Shown: piece by piece, positions 15,536-25,268 of the stretch
How positions within the stretch are numbered: position 1 is the first letter of the stretch
Layout: the number at the start of each line of letters is the position of its first letter
Source of the DNA: an uncultured Burkholderiales bacterium
GTDB lineage: Bacteria > Pseudomonadota > Gammaproteobacteria > Burkholderiales > Burkholderiaceae_C
Length of the DNA: 52,840 nt
Direction of reading: 5' to 3'
NCBI GenBank assembly: GCA_903870145.1
Contig: CAIQBO010000023.1
Coordinates: 1-52,840, forward strand
Made by a program: the position numbers and the translations under genes
The notes under the pieces: model-generated
Seen by the model: the letters and a program-made list of their open reading frames with translations, nothing else
Databases searched by the model: none
Told to the model about the DNA's origin: nothing

Positions 15536-16693
15536 ATGTTCCTCGCAGTCTCTGACCTTGATGTTTGTTACCCCGCACGGGACACACCTGCTGTGCAAGG
15601 GGTTCGCCTGAGCTTGCAGGCAGGGCAAATTGGCGTGCTGATTGGCCCCTCGGGCTGCGGCAAAACCACCTTGCTGCGCGCTGTGGCTGGTTTGGAGCCT
15701 GTGGCGGCAGGCCAGGTGAGCTTGTCGGGCCGCGTGGTCAGCAGCGCACAGTTCACGCAAGCGCCCGAGACACGGCGCATGGGCATGGTCTTTCAAGACT
15801 ACGCTTTGTTTCCGCACTTGGATGTGGCGGGCAACTTAGGTTTTGGACTGCATGGTTGGCCTCTGCCAGACAAGAAACAACGCATTGCGGAAGTTTTAAA
15901 GTTGGTCGATTTAGAGGGCGCAGAAAAACGCTACCCGCATGAGTTGTCTGGCGGACAACAGCAACGCGTGGCATTGGCCAGGGCATTGGCGCCCAAACCC
16001 GATTTGCTTTTGCTCGACGAGCCCTTCTCCAATTTGGATGTGGATTTGCGTGAGCGCTTAGCGCTGGAGATTCGAAACATTTTGAAGGCCGCACAAGCCA
16101 CCGCTTTGTTTGTCACGCACGATCAACTCGAAGCCTTTGCCATTGGCGACGTGATTGGCGTCATGAATGAAGGCCGCCTGCATCAATGGGACGATGCCTA
16201 CAACCTGTATCACCGCCCCGCCACACGCTTTGTGGCCGAGTTCATTGGGCACGGCGTATTCACGCCCGCCACACTGCGCGAAGAAGCCGGCTGTGTGGTG
16301 GTTAAAACTGTGCTGGGTGAATTAACCGATGTGGCCCAAGGCCCCATCGCATGCAGCTTGGCCAGTGGTGCTTGTGATGTGCTGCTGCGCGCTGATGACA
16401 TCGTGCACGACGACCATGCACCGGTGAAAGCCGAGATCTTGCGCAAGGCCTTCAGGGGCTCAGAATTTTTGTACACGCTGCGCTTGCAAAGTGGAGAAAC
16501 TGTGATGGCGCATGTGCCCAGTCACCACGACCACAAAATTGGCGAGTGGATCGGCATTCGCGCTGAAGTCGACCATGTGGTCACCTTCAACCGCGCCTGC
16601 CCACAAGGCTCACGCCAGTTGTGTCAGATGCCTTGCAGTTTGCACCCGCACGAAGGCAAAGTCATTCCGATTGCAACAGACAAGCCAGCTTGA
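15536..16693 (+). CDS. Iron(III)-type ABC transporter ATP-binding protein (FbpC/PotA-like)
   Basis: The 385-residue ATPase has Walker A GPSGCGKTT (38-46), the signature LSGGQQQR, Walker B LLLLDEPF with the following D-loop, and a C-terminal TOBE-like domain from about residue 240. These features mark the CUT1/Fbp class. It is divergent from the permease gene, with a 116-base gap in which TACAAT a few bases before the start could be a -10 element. No ribosome site is obvious. Its last 32 bases overlap the convergent acyltransferase gene. An in-frame extension upstream to 15395 lacks any ABC homology and is not included. Confidence 0.88.
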   Translation: MFLAVSDLDVCYPARDTPAVQGVRLSLQAGQIGVLIGPSGCGKTTLLRAVAGLEPVAAGQVSLSGRVVSSAQFTQAPETRRMGMVFQDYALFPHLDVAGNLGFGLHGWPLPDKKQRIAEVLKLVDLEGAEKRYPHELSGGQQQRVALARALAPKPDLLLLDEPFSNLDVDLRERLALEIRNILKAAQATALFVTHDQLEAFAIGDVIGVMNEGRLHQWDDAYNLYHRPATRFVAEFIGHGVFTPATLREEAGCVVVKTVLGELTDVAQGPIACSLASGACDVLLRADDIVHDDHAPVKAEILRKAFRGSEFLYTLRLQSGETVMAHVPSHHDHKIGEWIGIRAEVDHVVTFNRACPQGSRQLCQMPCSLHPHEGKVIPIATDKPA

Positions 16694-17411
16694 GTTGCAT
16701 CACTTTCAAGCGCAGGTCATGCGCCCATTCGCGTCGACCGCGACCTTGCGCAGTTTGCAGATCACCAAAATTGACCACTGCTTGAAGCCCTTTGGCATTC
16801 AAGGTTCGCCAGACAGAAACCAGCAATGAATCGTCATCGATGTAGCGCGCAGCCATGCTGATTTTCCCTGTACGGCCATCGACAAATTGCAGCGCCAAAG
16901 TTTGTACCGGCGCATTGGCAGCAATGGCCGATTGAATCAAGTTGGCGTGAAAGGGCAAGAGGCCAAGCCCATCGCTGGTAGTGCCTTCTGGAAACACCGC
17001 CACCACTTCACCTTGCTTTAAGGCCTGCGCCATTTCGTGCACCATGCGCAAGGCATCGCGGCGCTGGCTGCGGGCAATGTACAAAGTGCCAGCGCCCGTG
17101 GCCATGGTGCCCAGCACGGGCCAGTCGCGCAATTCCGATTTAGACACAAAGCGGCAATGGCGCGTGGCGTGAATCACCAGAATATCAAGCCAAGAAATGT
17201 GATTGCAAATCAGCAAGGCTGGGCCGCTGACCACGGGCTTGCCCAAGACTCGCAATTCAATGCCGCAAATCCTGAGCATCTGCATCGCCCAAACTTGCAC
17301 ACGAGCGTTGCGTTGCTCTAAGCTGAGCACTGGAAAGCGCGTGTAGATGGTGAAAAACCCTATCAGAGCATGCCAGACTCCGCGCAAGAGTTTGATCAGA
17401 GCACGCAGCAC
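16662..17411 (-). CDS. plsC: 1-acyl-sn-glycerol-3-phosphate acyltransferase (PlsC family)
   Basis: PlsC-type enzymes add the second acyl chain to lysophosphatidic acid at the inner membrane. The catalytic H-x4-D motif is NHISWLD (H71, D76), and the glycerol-phosphate-binding motif FPEGTTS follows; an N-terminal hydrophobic helix is present. I place the start at a GTG (17411), which gives 249 residues, the usual family length, and begins 14 bases after the pyrC' stop. The open frame continues 54 codons upstream within pyrC', but that part is arginine-rich and does not look like an acyltransferase. It could instead act on another lyso-lipid such as ornithine lipid. Confidence 0.8.
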   Translation of the reverse strand: MLRALIKLLRGVWHALIGFFTIYTRFPVLSLEQRNARVQVWAMQMLRICGIELRVLGKPVVSGPALLICNHISWLDILVIHATRHCRFVSKSELRDWPVLGTMATGAGTLYIARSQRRDALRMVHEMAQALKQGEVVAVFPEGTTSDGLGLLPFHANLIQSAIAANAPVQTLALQFVDGRTGKISMAARYIDDDSLLVSVWRTLNAKGLQAVVNFGDLQTAQGRGRREWAHDLRLKVMQLKLACLLQSE

Positions 17412-17425
17412 AGTGCAGCCAGATG

Positions 17426-18700
17426 CTATGCGGCTTGGTAAGCCACATGCCCACCGACCAAAGTGCAGCGCACGCGGCCAGGCAATTCGTACCCTGCAAA
17501 AGGCGTGTACTTGCCTTGACTGCGCAAGGCGCTGGGCGTGACTTGCCAGTGGGCTTGGGGATCCAACACGCACACGTCGGCCAAACTACCAAGACTCAAA
17601 CTGCCCGAGGGCAACTGTAAAACACGGCTGGGTTGGCAAGTCAAGGAGGCCAACGCACGGCTCAAAGGCAGCTTGCTGTCTTGTGCCCATTTCAGGGCCA
17701 AGCTGAGCAACAACTCGACTCCGGTAGCGCCCTGCTCCGCTTCTGCAAAGGGCAATGCTTTATTGTCTGCATCAACGGGGCAATGGTCTGAAACCAGCGC
17801 GTCGATGCTGCCGTCAGCCAGACCTTGCCTGAGGGCCTCACGGTCAGCTTGCTGACGCAGCGGCGGGGACAGGCGTGCACGAGCGTCAAAGTAGCCCACG
17901 TCCACATCTGTTAAGTGCAACGAGTTGATGCTCACATCACAGGTCACATTCAGTCCATCGGCTTTGGCTTGGCGCACCAATGCCACGCCAGCTGCACTGC
18001 TCAAGCGGCACAAATGCACGCGCGCTGGGGTATGGCGCATCAATTCAAAAATCGTGTGCAAGGCGATGGTTTCTGCTGCCACGGGCACGCCCGACAAACC
18101 CATGCGTGTGGCCAAAGCACCACTGGCCGCCACGCCTTTTCCTAAATGCAATTCTTGTGGGCGCAGCCACACGGTGTAGCCAAAGGAGCTGGCGTATTGC
18201 AAAGCCCGCTGCAAGACTTGGGTGTTCCCCAGCGCCACCTCGGCTTGGCTAAAACCAACACAACCGGCTTCGCTGAGCTTGACCATTTCGGTCAACACTT
18301 CGCCCTTTAAGCCGCGGGTCAATGCACCCAAGGGCAAGACATTGGAGCGGTTTAATTTGTTGGCCTTAAAGCGCAGCATCTCCACCAAACCAGGCTCGTC
18401 CAGCACAGGGGTTGTGTCGGGCGGGCACACCAAACTGGTCACTCCTGCGGCCACGGCCGCAGCCAACTCAGAGTCGAGCATGCCCTCATGTTCGTGGCCT
18501 GGCTCGCGCAATCGCACGGCCAAATCGACCAAACCAGGCATCACCACGCAGCCCGCAGCTGAGATTGTTTTTTGCGCGTGAAAGTCTGCAGGCGCTTGGC
18601 CTATGGCCACAATTTTTCCGGCCGATATGGCCACATCGGCGATCTCATCGCGTTGGCTTTGCGGGTCGATCACGCGGCCCCCTTGAATCAGAATTTTCAT
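17426..18700 (-). CDS. pyrC': Dihydroorotase-like protein without metal ligands (PyrC')
   Basis: The 424-residue amidohydrolase-fold protein aligns with dihydroorotase throughout, including LREPG (64-68) and SDHCPVD. The defining D-x-H-x-H metal motif reads D59-L-A61-V-R63: both histidines are gone, so it should be inactive. In Pseudomonas an inactive PyrC' is a structural partner needed for the aspartate transcarbamoylase holoenzyme, and the gene follows pyrB. Here the gap to pyrB is 37 bases, so the same role is likely. A functional dihydroorotase must be encoded elsewhere. The start ATG at 18700 is supported by full N-terminal alignment. Confidence 0.92.
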   Translation of the reverse strand: MKILIQGGRVIDPQSQRDEIADVAISAGKIVAIGQAPADFHAQKTISAAGCVVMPGLVDLAVRLREPGHEHEGMLDSELAAAVAAGVTSLVCPPDTTPVLDEPGLVEMLRFKANKLNRSNVLPLGALTRGLKGEVLTEMVKLSEAGCVGFSQAEVALGNTQVLQRALQYASSFGYTVWLRPQELHLGKGVAASGALATRMGLSGVPVAAETIALHTIFELMRHTPARVHLCRLSSAAGVALVRQAKADGLNVTCDVSINSLHLTDVDVGYFDARARLSPPLRQQADREALRQGLADGSIDALVSDHCPVDADNKALPFAEAEQGATGVELLLSLALKWAQDSKLPLSRALASLTCQPSRVLQLPSGSLSLGSLADVCVLDPQAHWQVTPSALRSQGKYTPFAGYELPGRVRCTLVGGHVAYQAA

Positions 18701-18737
18701 AGCGACTTTTCTTTCAACTTCTTTTTATCAATTCGCC

Positions 18738-19700
18738 TTACGCCTCATTGCCAGCAACGATGCTCATCACCGCCATGCGCACGGCAATGCCAAAAGTCAC
18801 TTGCGGCAAGATCACGCTTTGCGGGCCATCCACCACGGCCGAGTCAATTTCAACACCGCGGTTGATGGGGCCAGGGTGCATCACGATGGCATCTGGTTTG
18901 GCCAGTTGCAGTTTCTCGGGGGTGAGCCCAAACTGCTTGAAATACTCTTGACTCGAAGGCAAGAGGGCACCGCTCATGCGCTCGCTTTGCAAACGCAAGG
19001 TGATCACCACGTCGCAATCTTTGATGCCCTCTTCCAGATCATGAAAAACCCGCACACCCATTTGCGTCATGTTTTGCGGCACCAGTGTTTGCGGCCCCAC
19101 CACCCGCACTTCGGCACAACCCAAAGTGGTCAAAGCGTGGATGTCTGAGCGAGCAACGCGTGAGTGCAAGACGTCACCCACAATGGCCACAGTCAGTTGG
19201 CTGAAATCTTTTTTGTAATGCCGGATGGTGTACATGTCCAGCAAGCCTTGCGTGGGGTGCGCGTGGCGGCCGTCCCCTGCATTGATCACGTGCACATGCG
19301 GCGCCACATGTTGCGCGATCAAATACGGCGCGCCCGATTCGCTGTGGCGCACCACAAAAATATCGGCAGCCATGGCCGACAAATTGGCGATCGTGTCGAG
19401 CAAAGATTCACCCTTGGAGGCCGACGAGCGCGAGATGTCCAGGTTGATCACATCGGCAGACAAACGAGTGGCTGCAATTTCAAATGTGGTGCGCGTGCGG
19501 GTGCTGTTTTCGAAAAACAAATTGAATACACTTTTGCCCCTGAGAAGCGGAACTTTCTTGACTTCTCGGTTGCTCACGCTGACGAAATGGGTGGCTGTGT
19601 CCAAGATGTGCGTGAGCATGTCGCGCGAGAGGCCCTCGGTAGACAACAGGTGAATCAGTTCACCATTGGCGTTGAGCTGCGGGTTTCTTTTGTACAACAT
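18738..19700 (-). CDS. pyrB: Aspartate carbamoyltransferase catalytic subunit
   Basis: PyrB joins aspartate and carbamoyl phosphate, the committed step of pyrimidine synthesis. The 320-residue protein has the carbamoyl-phosphate motif in [13 protein letters not shown] (S-T-R-T-R) and the HPTQ segment of ligand binding. The C-terminal [11 protein letters not shown] is the aspartate-domain signature. The start is two bases after the pyrR stop. With the degenerate pyrC' next door this is the class A ATCase arrangement, which lacks a PyrI regulatory subunit. Confidence 0.97.
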   Translation of the reverse strand: MLYKRNPQLNANGELIHLLSTEGLSRDMLTHILDTATHFVSVSNREVKKVPLLRGKSVFNLFFENSTRTRTTFEIAATRLSADVINLDISRSSASKGESLLDTIANLSAMAADIFVVRHSESGAPYLIAQHVAPHVHVINAGDGRHAHPTQGLLDMYTIRHYKKDFSQLTVAIVGDVLHSRVARSDIHALTTLGCAEVRVVGPQTLVPQNMTQMGVRVFHDLEEGIKDCDVVITLRLQSERMSGALLPSSQEYFKQFGLTPEKLQLAKPDAIVMHPGPINRGVEIDSAVVDGPQSVILPQVTFGIAVRMAVMSIVAGNEA

Positions 19701-19702
19701 GC

Positions 19703-20206
19703 TTACTCCTCTTGGGCCTGCACTTGAAAGCTGAAGGCGCCTGCCGCATCACGCGCCAGCGCCAATGATTGACCTTCTGGCAAAACCACGCGTGCAGCAG
19801 CAAAATCAGCCTGAATCGGCAATTGGCGCCCCCCTCGGTCCACCAAAACCGCCAACTTGACGCAAGCTGGGCGGCCGTAGTCAAACAACTCGTTGATCAC
19901 AGCGCGCAAGGTGCGGCCGGTGTAGAGCACGTCGTCCAACAACACAATGTCGGCGCCATGAATTTCAAAAGGCAATGCAGTTTGCCCCCTGCCCGAGAGA
20001 CCTCTCTGGGCAAAATCGTCTCGGTGCATGGACGAAGAAATCGTGCCGTGCTCGCCTGCAAGGCCCAAGTCTTTTTGCAAACGCTCAGCCAACCAAGCTC
20101 CACCTGAAGTGATGCCCACCAAACGGGTTTGCGCCGTGCACATGGCCCGCACACCGCGCAAGAGCTCGCTGTAAAGCGCCTCTGCATTCAAAGCCAATGC
20201 ACTCAC
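19703..20206 (-). CDS. pyrR: Bifunctional pyr operon regulator / uracil phosphoribosyltransferase PyrR
   Basis: The 167-residue protein has the phosphoribosyltransferase PRPP loop [15 protein letters not shown] and the PyrR-typical segment [13 protein letters not shown]. In Bacillus, PyrR attenuates pyr transcription by binding leader RNA; in Gram-negative bacteria its regulatory role is less clear and it may act mainly as an enzyme. Its start overlaps ruvX by four bases, and pyrB begins two bases after it, so the genes are tightly coupled. I saw no anti-anti-terminator hairpins of the Bacillus type in the short gaps. Confidence 0.94.
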   Translation of the reverse strand: MSALALNAEALYSELLRGVRAMCTAQTRLVGITSGGAWLAERLQKDLGLAGEHGTISSSMHRDDFAQRGLSGRGQTALPFEIHGADIVLLDDVLYTGRTLRAVINELFDYGRPACVKLAVLVDRGGRQLPIQADFAAARVVLPEGQSLALARDAAGAFSFQVQAQEE

Positions 20207-20619
20207 GGCAGACTCCTTAAAAATTGTTCCAAAATGATGCAGGCCGATGCCGCATCTGCATCCTTGGCGCCAGCGCTCAAGGCTTCGGTGGTGCTGTAGC
20301 GCTCGTCCACCTCGTAAACATCCAGACCAAACCTGCCGCGCAATTGGCGTGCAAATTTTTGTGCCCGCAATGTATTCTCATGCGCAGCGCCGTCGGGGTG
20401 AAAAGGCACGCCGACCACCAAGGCATCTGGGCACCACTCTTGAATGCGTTTTTCAATTTGAGCAAAGCGAGCATCACCTTGGGCCTGCACGGTGGTTTGC
20501 GCCGTGGCTTGCCCAAGCATGCGATTGCCCACTGCCACACCGGTGCGTTTGAGTCCGAAATCGAAAGCCAAAAAACTCTGCTGCGCGGCAGGCACAGACA
20601 GGGTCTGGGCCAGGCTCAT
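20203..20619 (-). CDS. ruvX: Putative pre-16S rRNA nuclease YqgF (RuvX)
   Basis: This RNase H-fold protein of 138 residues has the first catalytic aspartate in FLAFDFGLKRTGVAVG, the conserved VVGVPFHPDG and a final aspartate in SAGAKDADAASA. The E. coli homologue trims the 5' end of 16S rRNA and was once described as a Holliday-junction resolvase. It overlaps yqgE and pyrR by four bases at each end, inside the pyr operon, an arrangement common in betaproteobacteria. Confidence 0.93.
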   Translation of the reverse strand: MSLAQTLSVPAAQQSFLAFDFGLKRTGVAVGNRMLGQATAQTTVQAQGDARFAQIEKRIQEWCPDALVVGVPFHPDGAAHENTLRAQKFARQLRGRFGLDVYEVDERYSTTEALSAGAKDADAASACIILEQFLRSLP

Positions 20620-21215
20620 GCGTGGCCCGCCTCGGTGCTGAGCATCCAGGGCTGCAAGCCCAGCAAACTCAAAGCGCGTGCATAGCGCTCTTGAATCGGG
20701 GTGTCAAAAATCACGTCCAGATCGGCTTGCACAGTCAACCAACTGTTCTCGCCAATTTCTGATTCCAGCTGCCCTTGACCCCAAGCGGCGTAGCCCAAGG
20801 TGACCAAGACCCTGCGCGGGCCGGCTCCGCCGGACAAGGCTTCCAGCACATCGCGCGAGGTGGTCATGGCCAAGCCGCCAGGCACACTCAATGTGGAAGC
20901 GTAGATGGGGGTGTCCTTGGCGGCATTTTCTGCCACCACCGGATCGTGCAGCACGAAACCGCGTTCAGTTTGAACTGGACCACCGTGCAACACATTCGAT
21001 TGCATCAGGTCTTCTCGGCGCAATGGGAGCTCGACTTTGTCAAACAAATGCCGCAAACTCATGTCGCCCGGTTTGTTGATGATCAAACCCATGGCACCCC
21101 GCTCGTTGTGCTCACACAGGTAGATCACGCTCTTGGCAAAAGAGGCATCTTCCAAACTGGGCATGGCGATCAAAAAATGATGCGTGAGGTTGATGGAGGC
21201 AAAATCGGCAGACAT
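20616..21215 (-). CDS. yqgE: YqgE/AlgH family protein
   Basis: The 199-residue protein starts with LTHHFLIAMPSLED and has GLIINKP and LGYAAWGQGQLE, the family's conserved blocks. AlgH influences alginate transcription in Pseudomonas, but its biochemical role remains unknown. It is the first gene of the minus-strand operon yqgE-ruvX-pyrR-pyrB-pyrC'-plsC. The photolyase gene diverges 26 bases away, so both promoters must fit in or near that gap. Confidence 0.93.
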   Translation of the reverse strand: MSADFASINLTHHFLIAMPSLEDASFAKSVIYLCEHNERGAMGLIINKPGDMSLRHLFDKVELPLRREDLMQSNVLHGGPVQTERGFVLHDPVVAENAAKDTPIYASTLSVPGGLAMTTSRDVLEALSGGAGPRRVLVTLGYAAWGQGQLESEIGENSWLTVQADLDVIFDTPIQERYARALSLLGLQPWMLSTEAGHA

Positions 21216-21241
21216 GGCCCAATTTTAACGGTGCAAGCTTC

Positions 21242-22726
21242 ATGAACAAACCCTTTTCTTCAGGTCTGGTCTGGTTTCGGCGTGATTTACGCGTTCAAGA
21301 CAACGCTGCGCTGTTTCACGCCCTGAAAAACTGCAGCAAAGTGCACTGTGCCTTTGTCTTTGACACGGACATCCTGGCCGGCTTGCCCCAGCAAGACCGG
21401 CGGGTCGAGTTCATTCGGGAGTCTTTGGTCGATTTGGACCAAGATTTGCGTCAAACCGCCCTTGCTGCGGGCTTGCCTCACAGCTTGGCAGAGTTGGCCG
21501 GCTTGATCGTGGTCCACGGCACGGCCAAATTGACCATCCCCCATTTGGCGCAAGATTTAGGGGTTCAAGTGGTCTTTGCCAGCCACGACGACGAGCCCGA
21601 CTCTTTGGCCCGTGACGCTCAAGTCAGGGGCGCTTTGGCCAATGCCGGCATAGCTTTTCACACCGGCAAAGACCACGTGGTCTTTGAGCGGCAAGAGGTT
21701 TTAACTTTGGCCGGACGGCCCTACAGCGTTTTCACACCCTATAAAAACGCATGGCTTAAAAAAATTGAACCCCAAGACCTGCAGGCCCGTGCCGTTGCCA
21801 AACATGCCAACGCATTGGCGCCCCGGCCCAAGTCGTATTGCAAAATGGTCCCCACACTGGCTGAAATTGGCTTTGAGCCCACGGGTTTGCAGCAGCTGCA
21901 TTACCAGCCTGGAAGTTCAGGCGGACAAATTTTATTGGCCGAATTTCTGGGTCGCATCGACCGCTATGAAGACACACGCAATTTCCCTGCAGTCAAAGGC
22001 CCCAGTTATTTGAGCGTGCACCTGAGATTTGGCACCATCTCCATTCGCCAATTGGCCCGTGAGGCCTTGGCGCGCAAGCTCAGTGCGGGTGCCAGCGTGT
22101 GGTTGTCGGAGCTGATTTGGCGCGACTTTTATGCCCAAATTTTGGCCAATTTCCCGCACGTCACCCAGCGCAGTTTCAAACCCGACTACGACGCCATCCA
22201 GTGGGAGCGTGGTGCCCATGCCAAGGCCCTGTTTGCCGCTTGGTGCGAGGGGCGCACGGGCTATCCCTTGGTTGACGCAGCCATGGCGCAAATCAACCAA
22301 ACTGGCTATATGCACAACCGCCTGCGCATGGTGGTGGCCAGTTTTTTGGTCAAAGACCTGGGCATTGACTGGCGTTGGGGCGAAAAGTATTTTGCCCAGC
22401 ACTTGATCGACTTTGATTTGTCAGCCAACAACGGCGGCTGGCAATGGGCCAGTTCCAGCGGCTGTGACGCGCAGCCCTACTTTCGCATCTTCAACCCCTT
22501 GAGTCAAAGTCAGAAATTTGATCCACAGGGCAAGTTCATTCGGCGCTATCTGCCGCAATTGGGCCACTTGCCAACGGCTGATTTACACGCCCCGTGGGAG
22601 GCCAAACCCATGGTGCTAGAGGCCGCCGGGGTGGTGTTGGGCCGCGATTACCCCTTGCCCGTGGTGGTGCACTCAGAGGCCCGCGAGAAAACCTTGGCGC
22701 GTTACGCCGTGGTCAAAAAAACCTAG
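21242..22726 (+). CDS. phrB: Deoxyribodipyrimidine photolyase (class I CPD)
   Basis: The 494-residue protein has an N-terminal Rossmann antenna domain (LVWFRRDLRVQDN) and a C-terminal FAD domain with TGYPLVDAAM, MHNRLRM and ANNGGWQWASSSGCDAQPYFRIFNP, the strongest photolyase blocks. It repairs cyclobutane pyrimidine dimers using blue light. The length and the residue pattern fit class I rather than cryptochrome DASH. It is monocistronic on the plus strand and is followed by a short GC-rich hairpin (22726-22740) that has no T tract. Confidence 0.95.
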   Translation: MNKPFSSGLVWFRRDLRVQDNAALFHALKNCSKVHCAFVFDTDILAGLPQQDRRVEFIRESLVDLDQDLRQTALAAGLPHSLAELAGLIVVHGTAKLTIPHLAQDLGVQVVFASHDDEPDSLARDAQVRGALANAGIAFHTGKDHVVFERQEVLTLAGRPYSVFTPYKNAWLKKIEPQDLQARAVAKHANALAPRPKSYCKMVPTLAEIGFEPTGLQQLHYQPGSSGGQILLAEFLGRIDRYEDTRNFPAVKGPSYLSVHLRFGTISIRQLAREALARKLSAGASVWLSELIWRDFYAQILANFPHVTQRSFKPDYDAIQWERGAHAKALFAAWCEGRTGYPLVDAAMAQINQTGYMHNRLRMVVASFLVKDLGIDWRWGEKYFAQHLIDFDLSANNGGWQWASSSGCDAQPYFRIFNPLSQSQKFDPQGKFIRRYLPQLGHLPTADLHAPWEAKPMVLEAAGVVLGRDYPLPVVVHSEAREKTLARYAVVKKT

Positions 22727-22749
22727 TGCCCATGGGGCACAAGGGGGCC

Positions 22750-22923
22750 TTAAATGGCCACCATCTCAAAGTCTTCTTTGCGGGCGCCGCACTCGGGGCA
22801 AGTCCAATTCATGGGCACATCGGCCCAGGCCGTGCCTGGCGCAATGCCATCTTCAGGGCAACCTGCAGCTTCGTCGTAAATCCAGCCGCAAATCAAACAC
22901 ATCCAAGTTTTGTAATCAGTCAC
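22750..22923 (-). CDS. Rubredoxin
   Basis: The 57-residue product has the two iron-binding knuckles CLICG and CPECG, the pattern WxCxxCxWxYDE and a terminal EDFE, all typical of rubredoxin. I chose the GTG at 22923 because it gives the standard length; longer in-frame starts add unrelated residues. Rubredoxins carry single electrons, for example to alkane hydroxylases or oxygen-reduction systems, and the partner is unknown here. It is divergent from the ThiD-like gene. Confidence 0.9.
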   Translation of the reverse strand: MTDYKTWMCLICGWIYDEAAGCPEDGIAPGTAWADVPMNWTCPECGARKEDFEMVAI

Positions 22924-23030
22924 AGAGTGGCACCAGTGTCGAATAGAATCGAGCGATTGTATCGGGCTCCCACGCAGCTCCGATGAAGGATTTTTGAAGC
23001 TAGGCTTTTTTTGCCCTTGATCGCTCAGCC

Positions 23031-23972
23031 ATGACACACGCCCCGCCCCCTGCGCCAACCCCCGACGACACCCCAGACGACGACGAAGAAGCGGTCATTG
23101 CCTGCGTCTTGGTCTTCAATGCCAGCGACCCCAGCGGCAGCGGCGGCATCAGCTGTGACGCGCTGGCCATTGCCTCTGTGGGGGCACACGCTTTGCCCGT
23201 CTTGACCGGCGCTTATGCCCGTGATACGGCTCAAATTTTTGATTTTTTCCCCTTGGACGAAGATGCCGTAGGCGACCAGGCCCGTGCCATTTTGGAAGAC
23301 GTCCCGCCCCAAGTGATCAAAGTCGGGTTTGCCGGAAGCGCCGAGAACTTGAGCGTGATTGCCGAGTTGACTGCCGACTACGACGGCGTTCCAGTGGTCG
23401 CCTACATGCCCAATCTATCGTGGTGGGAAGACGACAAAATTGACCAATACCTGGACGCCTTCCGAGAACTCTTGCTGCCTCAAACCAGCGTGCTGGTGGG
23501 CCATCACAGCACCTTGCGCCGCTGGTTGCTGCCCGACTGGAGCAGCGACAAAAACCCTGGCCCGCGTGACATCGCCAAAGCCGCCGCTGAGCTGGGCGTG
23601 CCCTACACCTTGGTCACCGGCTTGACCTTGGCCGACCAATACATCGACAACGTTTTGGCCACCCCTGAAACAGTGGTGGGCCACGAAAAGTTCGAGCGCA
23701 TCGAGGCCGTCTTCAGTGGGGCCGGTGAGACGCTTTCGGCCGCACTGGCCGCATTGCTGGCCACTGGCTTGGACCTCTCGGCTGCTGCCAGCGAAGCCCT
23801 GCACTATTTGGACCGCTGCTTGGACGAAGGCTTTCGCCCCGGCATGGGCCATGTGATTCCTGACCGTTTGTTTTGGGCGCAATCTGAAACAGACGATGAA
23901 GAAACCCCCGCAGTGGGGCCCGACCTGAACGCCGATTTTTTCGAGATGCCATTCAATGAAACCAAACACTGA
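23031..23972 (+). CDS. ThiD-like phosphomethylpyrimidine kinase homologue with altered active site
   Basis: The 313-residue protein keeps the ribokinase-like fold of Thi[19 protein letters not shown] (30-47) matches the substrate loop, and [13 protein letters not shown] (228-240) matches the C-terminal nucleotide region. ThiD phosphorylates HMP and HMP-P in thiamine synthesis. The catalytic cysteine in GTGCT is E233 here. The N-terminus is rich in aspartate, glutamate and proline, and the linker is longer than in ThiD. It overlaps hemL by 17 bases, an association seen in other Burkholderiales. A different substrate or a regulatory role is possible, so I give no symbol. Confidence 0.75.
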   Translation: MTHAPPPAPTPDDTPDDDEEAVIACVLVFNASDPSGSGGISCDALAIASVGAHALPVLTGAYARDTAQIFDFFPLDEDAVGDQARAILEDVPPQVIKVGFAGSAENLSVIAELTADYDGVPVVAYMPNLSWWEDDKIDQYLDAFRELLLPQTSVLVGHHSTLRRWLLPDWSSDKNPGPRDIAKAAAELGVPYTLVTGLTLADQYIDNVLATPETVVGHEKFERIEAVFSGAGETLSAALAALLATGLDLSAAASEALHYLDRCLDEGFRPGMGHVIPDRLFWAQSETDDEETPAVGPDLNADFFEMPFNETKH

Positions 23973-25263
23973 CCTGAACGTCTCTTTGTTCCAACGTGCC
24001 TGCCAAGTCATACCGGGCGGGGTCAATTCCCCAGTCCGCGCTTTTCGTGCAGTAGGCGGCACACCGCGCTTTGTCAAGCGTGCGCAAGGCGCTTATTTTT
24101 GGGACGCCAACGACCAAAAATACATCGACTACATCGGCTCATGGGGCCCGATGATCTTAGGGCACGGCCACCCTGCTGTTTTAGAAGCAGTTCAAAAAGC
24201 CGCCTTGGACGGTTTTTCTTTTGGTGCTCCCACCGAGCGAGAAATCGAGCTGGTCGAAGCCATTTTGAAACTCGTGCCATCTATGGAAATGGTCCGCCTG
24301 GTCAGCTCGGGCACAGAAGCGGGCATGAGTGCACTGCGTTTGGCGCGCGGGGCCACAGGCCGCAGCAAAATCATCAAGTTTGAAGGCTGCTATCACGGCC
24401 ATGCCGACGCTTTGTTGGTCAAGGCAGGCTCGGGTTTGGCCACCTTTGGCAACCCCACCAGCGCAGGCGTACCACCCGAGGTCGTGCAGCACACCCATGT
24501 TTTGGAATACAACAACATTGCGCAATTGGAAGAAGCATTTGCTCTGCATGGCAAGGAATTGGCTTGCTTGATGATCGAGCCCATTGCAGGCAATATGAAT
24601 TTTGTGCGCGCCAGTGTGCCCTTCATGAAACGCTGCCGCGAGTTGTGCACGCAGTACGGTGCGTTGTTGGTGTTTGACGAAGTCATGACCGGCTGCCGCG
24701 TGGCCTTGGGCAGCGCGCAAAGCGTCTACGCCCGCAGCCTGCCTGGCTTTGAGCCCGACATGACCGTGATGGGCAAAGTCATTGGCGGGGGCATGCCACT
24801 GGCCGCCTTTGGCGGCAAGCGCAGCGTGATGGAACAACTCGCACCCTTAGGGCCGGTCTACCAAGCCGGCACTTTGAGTGGCAACCCCGTGGCCACTGCT
24901 TGCGGCTTGGCCACCCTGCAAGAGATCAGTCGACCCGGATTTTTTGACGCCTTGAGTGCCAAAACTCAAAGTTTGGTCGACGGCCTAAGCGCTGCCGCTG
25001 CGGCCGAAGGTGTGCCTTTCTCAGCGGATTGTGAAGGTGGCATGTTTGGCTTCTTTTTGCTACCCCATTTGCCCAGCAACTACACGCAAGTCATGAAAAG
25101 CGATGGCGCCAAATTCAACACACTGTTCCACGGCTTGCTAGACCGCGGCGTCTACATTGCACCAGCCTTGTATGAGGCCGGGTTTGTCAGCGGCGCACAC
25201 AGCGCGCAAGACATTGCAGACACAGTGGAAGCAGCCCGCGCAATTTTCAAAGCAATTTTTTAA
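23956..25263 (+). CDS. hemL: Glutamate-1-semialdehyde 2,1-aminomutase
   Basis: HemL converts glutamate-1-semialdehyde to 5-aminolevulinate for heme synthesis. The 435-residue aminotransferase-fold protein has the PLP lysine in [12 protein letters not shown], the cofactor loop [16 protein letters not shown] and the N-terminal [11 protein letters not shown] block. The start overlaps the ThiD-like gene by 17 bases, so translation is coupled. Heme demand here is high because of the many c-type cytochromes upstream, but no shared regulation is visible. The TAA stop abuts a tandem repeat and hairpin. Confidence 0.97.
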   Translation: MKPNTDLNVSLFQRACQVIPGGVNSPVRAFRAVGGTPRFVKRAQGAYFWDANDQKYIDYIGSWGPMILGHGHPAVLEAVQKAALDGFSFGAPTEREIELVEAILKLVPSMEMVRLVSSGTEAGMSALRLARGATGRSKIIKFEGCYHGHADALLVKAGSGLATFGNPTSAGVPPEVVQHTHVLEYNNIAQLEEAFALHGKELACLMIEPIAGNMNFVRASVPFMKRCRELCTQYGALLVFDEVMTGCRVALGSAQSVYARSLPGFEPDMTVMGKVIGGGMPLAAFGGKRSVMEQLAPLGPVYQAGTLSGNPVATACGLATLQEISRPGFFDALSAKTQSLVDGLSAAAAAEGVPFSADCEGGMFGFFLLPHLPSNYTQVMKSDGAKFNTLFHGLLDRGVYIAPALYEAGFVSGAHSAQDIADTVEAARAIFKAIF

Positions 25264-25268
25264 AAGGG

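Noticed and set aside
17412..17573. N-terminal extension of the PlsC-type protein into pyrC'
   Set aside because: Arginine-rich sequence with no acyltransferase homology; it is the out-of-frame shadow of the pyrC' end.
22726..22740. Hairpin GTGCCC-ATG-GGGCAC after the photolyase gene as a terminator
   Set aside because: The stem is only 6 bp and neither strand has a T tract after it, so it is not reported as a terminator.
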